DNA from: Pseudomonas sp. ok272
Lineage (GTDB): Bacteria > Pseudomonadota > Gammaproteobacteria > Pseudomonadales > Pseudomonadaceae
DNA length: 64,000 nt
Assembly (NCBI RefSeq): GCF_900109995.1
Contig: NZ_FOCB01000007.1
Span: forward strand, 62,001 to 126,000
Direction: 5' to 3'
Part shown: positions 60,903-64,000 of the stretch, piece after piece
Layout of the letters: every line of letters begins with the position of its first letter
Numbering within the stretch: the stretch's first letter is position 1
Position numbers and translations under genes: made by a program
The notes under the pieces: model-generated
The model's input: only the letters and a program-made list of their open reading frames with translations
What the model was told of the DNA's origin: nothing
Databases searched by the model: none

Positions 60903-61083
60903 CAGGAATCTGGGTTGAGCCCGTAGGAGCGAGGCTTGCCCGCGAACCGGCCAGTCCATCCAACATCAATGTCGTCAGGTTTACCGCCTTCGCGGGCAAG
61001 CCTCGCTCCTACAAGGAATCCGGGCCTGACACGGGATGGGGGTTCACCGTGGACCAGGGTGGGAGCGGGCCTGCCCGCGAAGG
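60903..61083 (-). repeat. 180-bp composite repeat, copy B
   Basis: Inverted copy of the unit at 55424-55602. It contains the intact REP pair at 60923-61012 and the same flanks (CCGTGGACCAGGGTGGGAGC, CAGATTCCTG on the other strand). Confidence 0.88.
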
Positions 61084-61106
61084 CGGTCTGACTGGCGCCG
61101 AACCGC

Positions 61107-62438
61107 TTAAGGCTTACGCTTGCGCGGCCCGGTGTTGAACACCGGCACTTTGCGCACCGGCTTGACCGGGACATCCGCCACGGTCTCGCCGCTGTCGACC
61201 CATTTGCCCAGGTTGCGCTTGGCACCGCCGGCGGCCTTGGGTTTCTTTGGCTTCTTCGGCTTCTTGATCACCAGGCCACTGGCGTCGGTGTCCGGCACCC
61301 GGTGCTCGGGCTCGAAGTCCTGCTCCAAGTGCCGGTTCAGGCCCTGGCGCGTGAGCATTTCGATGGCCGACAGCAGGTTCACTTCATCGGCACACACCAG
61401 GGAAATCGCCTCGCCCGTCGCGCCGGCACGACCGGTACGGCCGATGCGGTGGATGTAGTCCTCGGCCACGATTGGCAGGTCGAAGTTCACCACCAGCGGC
61501 AGGTCTTCGATATCCAGGCCACGGGCAGCAACGTCGGTGGCCACCAGGATCTGCACTTCGCTGGCCTTGAAGCGGTCCAGGGCGCGCTGGCGCGTGGCCT
61601 GCGGCTTGTCGCCGTGAATGCCGTCGGCGTTGACGCCCAGGCCCTGGAGCTTCTCGACCAACGCATCGACGCCATTGCGGGTCTTGGCGAACACCAGGAC
61701 CTGCTTCCACTTGTGCTTGCGCATCAGGTGCACGAACAGCTCGGCCTTGCGCTTCTTGTCCACCGTGTACAACCACTGCTTGACGGTGTTGGCCGCCACG
61801 TTGCGCGGGCTGACTTCGATGCTCAGCGGGTCGTTGAGCATCTGCCCGGCCAACAGGCGGATTTCATCGGAGAAAGTCGCGGAGAACAGCAAGGTCTGGC
61901 GCTTTTTCGGCAGCACCCGGTAGATGTTCGCCAGTTCTTCGGAGAAGCCCAGGTCGAGCATGCGGTCGGCTTCGTCCAACACCAGGGTTTGCAACTGGTT
62001 GAACTTCAGCGCGTTCTGGCGGAACAGGTCCAGCAGGCGGCCGGGGGTGGCCACCAGCAGGTCGACGCCTTTGCGCAGCTTCATCATTTGCGGGTTGATG
62101 CTGACGCCGCCGTACACCGCGTAGGTGCTCAGCGGCAGGTGCTCGGCGTACTGGCGCACGCTTTCATGCACCTGTTCGGCCAGTTCGCGGGTCGGCACCA
62201 GGATCAGCGCACGCACCGAGTTCGGCGTGACTTTCGGCCCTTCCATGGCCAGCAACTGCAACAGCGGCACGGCAAAGCCGGCGGTCTTGCCGGTGCCGGT
62301 CTGGGCCGCAGCCATCAGGTCGCGACCGGCCAGCACCGCCGGAATGGCTTGCGCCTGGACCGGCGTCGGGGTCTGGTAACCGAGCGTCTCAAGGGCGCGC
62401 AGCAAGGGTTCGATCAGGCCAAGAGTGGCGAAAGTCAT
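61107..62438 (-). CDS. rhlE: DEAD-box RNA helicase RhlE
   Basis: 443 residues from 62438 (MTFATLGLIEPLL). Q motif TPTPVQAQAIP, motif I AQTGTGKT, Ia PTRELAEQV, II DEAD (VLDEADRMLD), III SAT (LLFSATF), V ATDVAARGLDIE, VI HRIGRTGRAG. The C-terminal tail is Lys/Pro-rich (KKPKKPKKPKAAGG) and basic, as in RhlE-type helicases that act on ribosome assembly and RNA decay. Confidence 0.95.
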   Translation of the reverse strand: MTFATLGLIEPLLRALETLGYQTPTPVQAQAIPAVLAGRDLMAAAQTGTGKTAGFAVPLLQLLAMEGPKVTPNSVRALILVPTRELAEQVHESVRQYAEHLPLSTYAVYGGVSINPQMMKLRKGVDLLVATPGRLLDLFRQNALKFNQLQTLVLDEADRMLDLGFSEELANIYRVLPKKRQTLLFSATFSDEIRLLAGQMLNDPLSIEVSPRNVAANTVKQWLYTVDKKRKAELFVHLMRKHKWKQVLVFAKTRNGVDALVEKLQGLGVNADGIHGDKPQATRQRALDRFKASEVQILVATDVAARGLDIEDLPLVVNFDLPIVAEDYIHRIGRTGRAGATGEAISLVCADEVNLLSAIEMLTRQGLNRHLEQDFEPEHRVPDTDASGLVIKKPKKPKKPKAAGGAKRNLGKWVDSGETVADVPVKPVRKVPVFNTGPRKRKP

Positions 62439-62495
62439 GGAGATACCGTAGGAGAAATCAGCGCAGGTGTGCAATGCGCCGCAGTTTACCCTAAA

Positions 62496-63386
62496 TCACT
62501 GCGGTTTCTGCTTACGCCACTGCGGCAAGCCGATCAACACCACGGCGCTGATGATCACCGTCATCGCCAAGGCCTCTTCCCACCCGATGGTTTCACCGGC
62601 AAACACGATCCCCAACAGCACCGCCACCGCCGGGTTGACGTAGGCATAGCTGGTGGCCGCCGCCGGGCGGACGTGCTTGAGCAGGTACATGTAGGCGTTG
62701 AACGCCACGATAGAACCGAACACCACCAGGTACATCAAGGCGGCCCATCCTTCGACCGGAGGCACGCTGTGCAGGCGCTCGCCGGACAGCGCACTGGCGA
62801 TCAACAGCACCACGCCGCCCACCAGCATTTCCGCGGCACTGGCCATCGCCCCCTGGGGCAGCGGCAGATGCTTGCTCCACACCGAGCCGAACGCCCAGGC
62901 CGCGGCTGCAAAGATCAACAGCATGGCGCCCAGCGGGCTCGACTGCAGGTTGGACCCCAGGTTGAGCATGCCGATGCCCACCAGGCCCAGCGCAATCCCC
63001 GCCCACTCCAGACGGGTATTACGCGCGCCCCAGAAATAACCACAGAGCAAGGTAAACAATGGCACCGTCGCCACCGCCAACGCCGCCACACCGGAGGTCA
63101 CGCCCGCATGTTCGGCGACGGTCACCGCGCCATTGCCGCAACTGAGCAGCAACACGCCGATGGCGGCCGCGGCCTTCCATTGCGGCCAGGTCGGCGCGGG
63201 AGCACCCCGCCAACGGAGAAAGGCGTACAGCAAGGTGCCGGCAATCACGAAGCGAACGCCCCCGAGCATCAGCGGCGGCCAATACGCCACGCCAATGCGG
63301 ATCACCAGGTAGGTTGAACCCCAGATCACATACAGCGCAAAAAAGGCACCAATCAGCGGTAACGGGAAGCGGCGAAGGCCAGGCAT
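62496..63386 (-). CDS. EamA family transporter, YedA-like
   Basis: 296 residues with ten membrane segments in two EamA repeats. ALYVIWGSTYLVIRIGV at the N terminus and YAYVNPAVAVLLGIVFAGE in the second half fit the YedA subgroup of drug/metabolite exporters. It is divergent from an Lrp-type regulator, a pairing that often means amino acid export under that regulator's control. Confidence 0.9.
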   Translation of the reverse strand: MPGLRRFPLPLIGAFFALYVIWGSTYLVIRIGVAYWPPLMLGGVRFVIAGTLLYAFLRWRGAPAPTWPQWKAAAAIGVLLLSCGNGAVTVAEHAGVTSGVAALAVATVPLFTLLCGYFWGARNTRLEWAGIALGLVGIGMLNLGSNLQSSPLGAMLLIFAAAAWAFGSVWSKHLPLPQGAMASAAEMLVGGVVLLIASALSGERLHSVPPVEGWAALMYLVVFGSIVAFNAYMYLLKHVRPAAATSYAYVNPAVAVLLGIVFAGETIGWEEALAMTVIISAVVLIGLPQWRKQKPQ

Positions 63387-63546
63387 GGGATGCTCTAAGA
63401 CAGGACAAGGGGAGCGTTATTCTAGAAACCCGACAGGCGGAATTTAAGTTACAAAACCTGTTTATAAGGGCCATACACTTTTCAAAGCACGGAGTTCACG
63501 GCTATAAACCATGCTTTCGAAAGCCTGTGGTTCCAGGAGCCTGTTG

Positions 63547-64000
63547 ATGGACAAATACGATCGAATGCTGCTCAGCGCCCTCATGGAAAACGGCCGGGCG
63601 TCCTATGCCGAGCTGGCGCGCAAGGTCAACCTGTCGGCGCCGGCGGTGGCCGAGCGGGTGGCCAAGCTGGAATCGAGCGGGGTGATCACCGGCTACCAGG
63701 CCAACGTCGACTTGGCCAAGGTCGGCCTGCCGATCCAATGCATGATCGAACTGCGCCTGACCCAGCACGGCAACCAGAAAGCCTATGACGAAATGGTCAA
63801 TATCCCCCAACTCACGGAATGCCATCGCGTGACCGGCGACTCGTGCGTGATCATGCGCGGCGCAGTCGCCTCGATGATCGAGCTTGAGGCACTGATCAAC
63901 CGCGTGGCCCGCTTCGGCTCCAGCAAGACCTCGATCGTGCTCTCCAGCGCCTTCGAAAAGCGCGTGCCGCTGGGGCAGTTGGAGGGCAATGGCAAAGCCT
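63547..64000 (+). CDS. Lrp/AsnC family regulator (3' end outside window)
   Basis: At least 151 residues. N-terminal winged helix (MDKYDRMLLSALMENGRASYAELARKV, then LSAPAVAERVAKLE) and the C-terminal RAM effector domain (HRVTGDSCVIMRGAV). The start at 63547 follows GGAGCCTGTTG. It is probably within a few codons of its end at the window border. Its likely target is the divergent EamA exporter gene; no operator was identified in the 160-bp gap. Confidence 0.92.
   Translation, partial: MDKYDRMLLSALMENGRASYAELARKVNLSAPAVAERVAKLESSGVITGYQANVDLAKVGLPIQCMIELRLTQHGNQKAYDEMVNIPQLTECHRVTGDSCVIMRGAVASMIELEALINRVARFGSSKTSIVLSSAFEKRVPLGQLEGNGKA

Larger units (their letters stand above)
60283..61106. repeat. 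REP cluster between the flavoprotein gene and rhlE
   Basis: 824 bases without a gene. In order: a single REP (60352-60374), an interrupted REP pair (60394-60474 and 60620-60638), a 145-bp inserted element with its own REP pair, a pair at 60684-60765, a pair at 60811-60903, a pair at 60923-61012, and a single REP at 61059-61083. Both the CGAGCCTGCTCGCG and the CGAGGCTTGCCCGCG subtypes are present. Open frames here are made of repeats and are not genes. Confidence 0.9.

Noticed and set aside
60204..61225. Short leftward frames in the REP cluster
   Set aside because: Their translations (for example MPAKAVNLTTLMLDG, and GARLAREGGKPDDID) are REP sequence read in frame and recur at 55.5 kb.

Overview
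The window is a chromosomal segment of a Pseudomonas of the P. fluorescens group. The evidence is a high-GC housekeeping gene order that, from memory, largely follows the P. aeruginosa PA4549-PA4633 backbone (minor pilins, ispH-fkpB-lspA-ileS-ribF, murJ, rpsT, proB-obg-rpmA-rplU, ispB, fklB, a Lon-like protease, gdhA, ettA, morA, glyA, a CobW GTPase, ybdD-cstA, a PilZ protein, radA, mscL, fpr, rlmG), together with many inverted pairs of the GTGGGAGCGAGCCTGCTCGCG-type REP sequence found in fluorescent pseudomonads. No rRNA, tRNA, CRISPR array or prophage was seen.

Layout. 1-2911: type IV pilus minor pilins (pilE partial, pilX, pilW, pilV leftward; a GspH/FimT pseudopilin rightward), with pilX directly abutting pilE and no pilY1 between them. 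2891-10388: leftward isoprenoid, lipoprotein-maturation, tRNA-charging, flavin and lipid II flippase genes. 10645-18800: rpsT, creA, the obg/ribosomal-protein genes, ispB, an iron-regulated small gene with a Fur box, FKBP22 and small membrane or hypothetical genes. 18955-24504: a large unknown lipoprotein, a Lon-type protease and a DUF3015 protein, with a terminator and hairpin pair at 21212-21264 that may mark a small RNA. 24592-30314: DUF4105 protein, GreB-like factor, gdhA, ettA. 30599-35923: morA and glyA. 36142-36714: an AT-rich orphan gene with an unusual A/C-only leader. 37017-44165: CobW, YbdD, CstA, PilZ, RadA, MscL and Fpr. 44544-45260: a LuxR solo whose 5' third is AT-rich. 45444-55332: rlmG, cyanide-insensitive oxidase cioAB with a 55-residue CydX-like protein, an MFS transporter, purine permease, trmA, a zinc metallopeptidase and a small, probably truncated hydrolase gene. 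55333-61106: REP-rich DNA around a HAD phosphatase, tesB, a GNAT, an HDAC-like hydrolase and a flavoprotein. 61107-64000: rhlE, an EamA exporter and a divergent Lrp regulator, cut by the window end.

How the genes work together. Most of the window is core metabolism and translation. Several c-di-GMP and attachment genes lie here (minor pilins, MorA, a PilZ protein). Respiratory control is visible as a perfect ANR/FNR box in front of cioA, and iron control as a Fur-like palindrome in front of the small gene at 16737. The accessory signal is concentrated at three places: the orphan gene at 36.1 kb, the LuxR solo at 44.5 kb, and the repeat cluster at 60.3-61.1 kb. In the repeat cluster a 145-bp element with 18-bp perfect terminal inverted repeats resembling IS4-family ends, and a 10-bp target duplication, carries one REP pair and has landed inside another.
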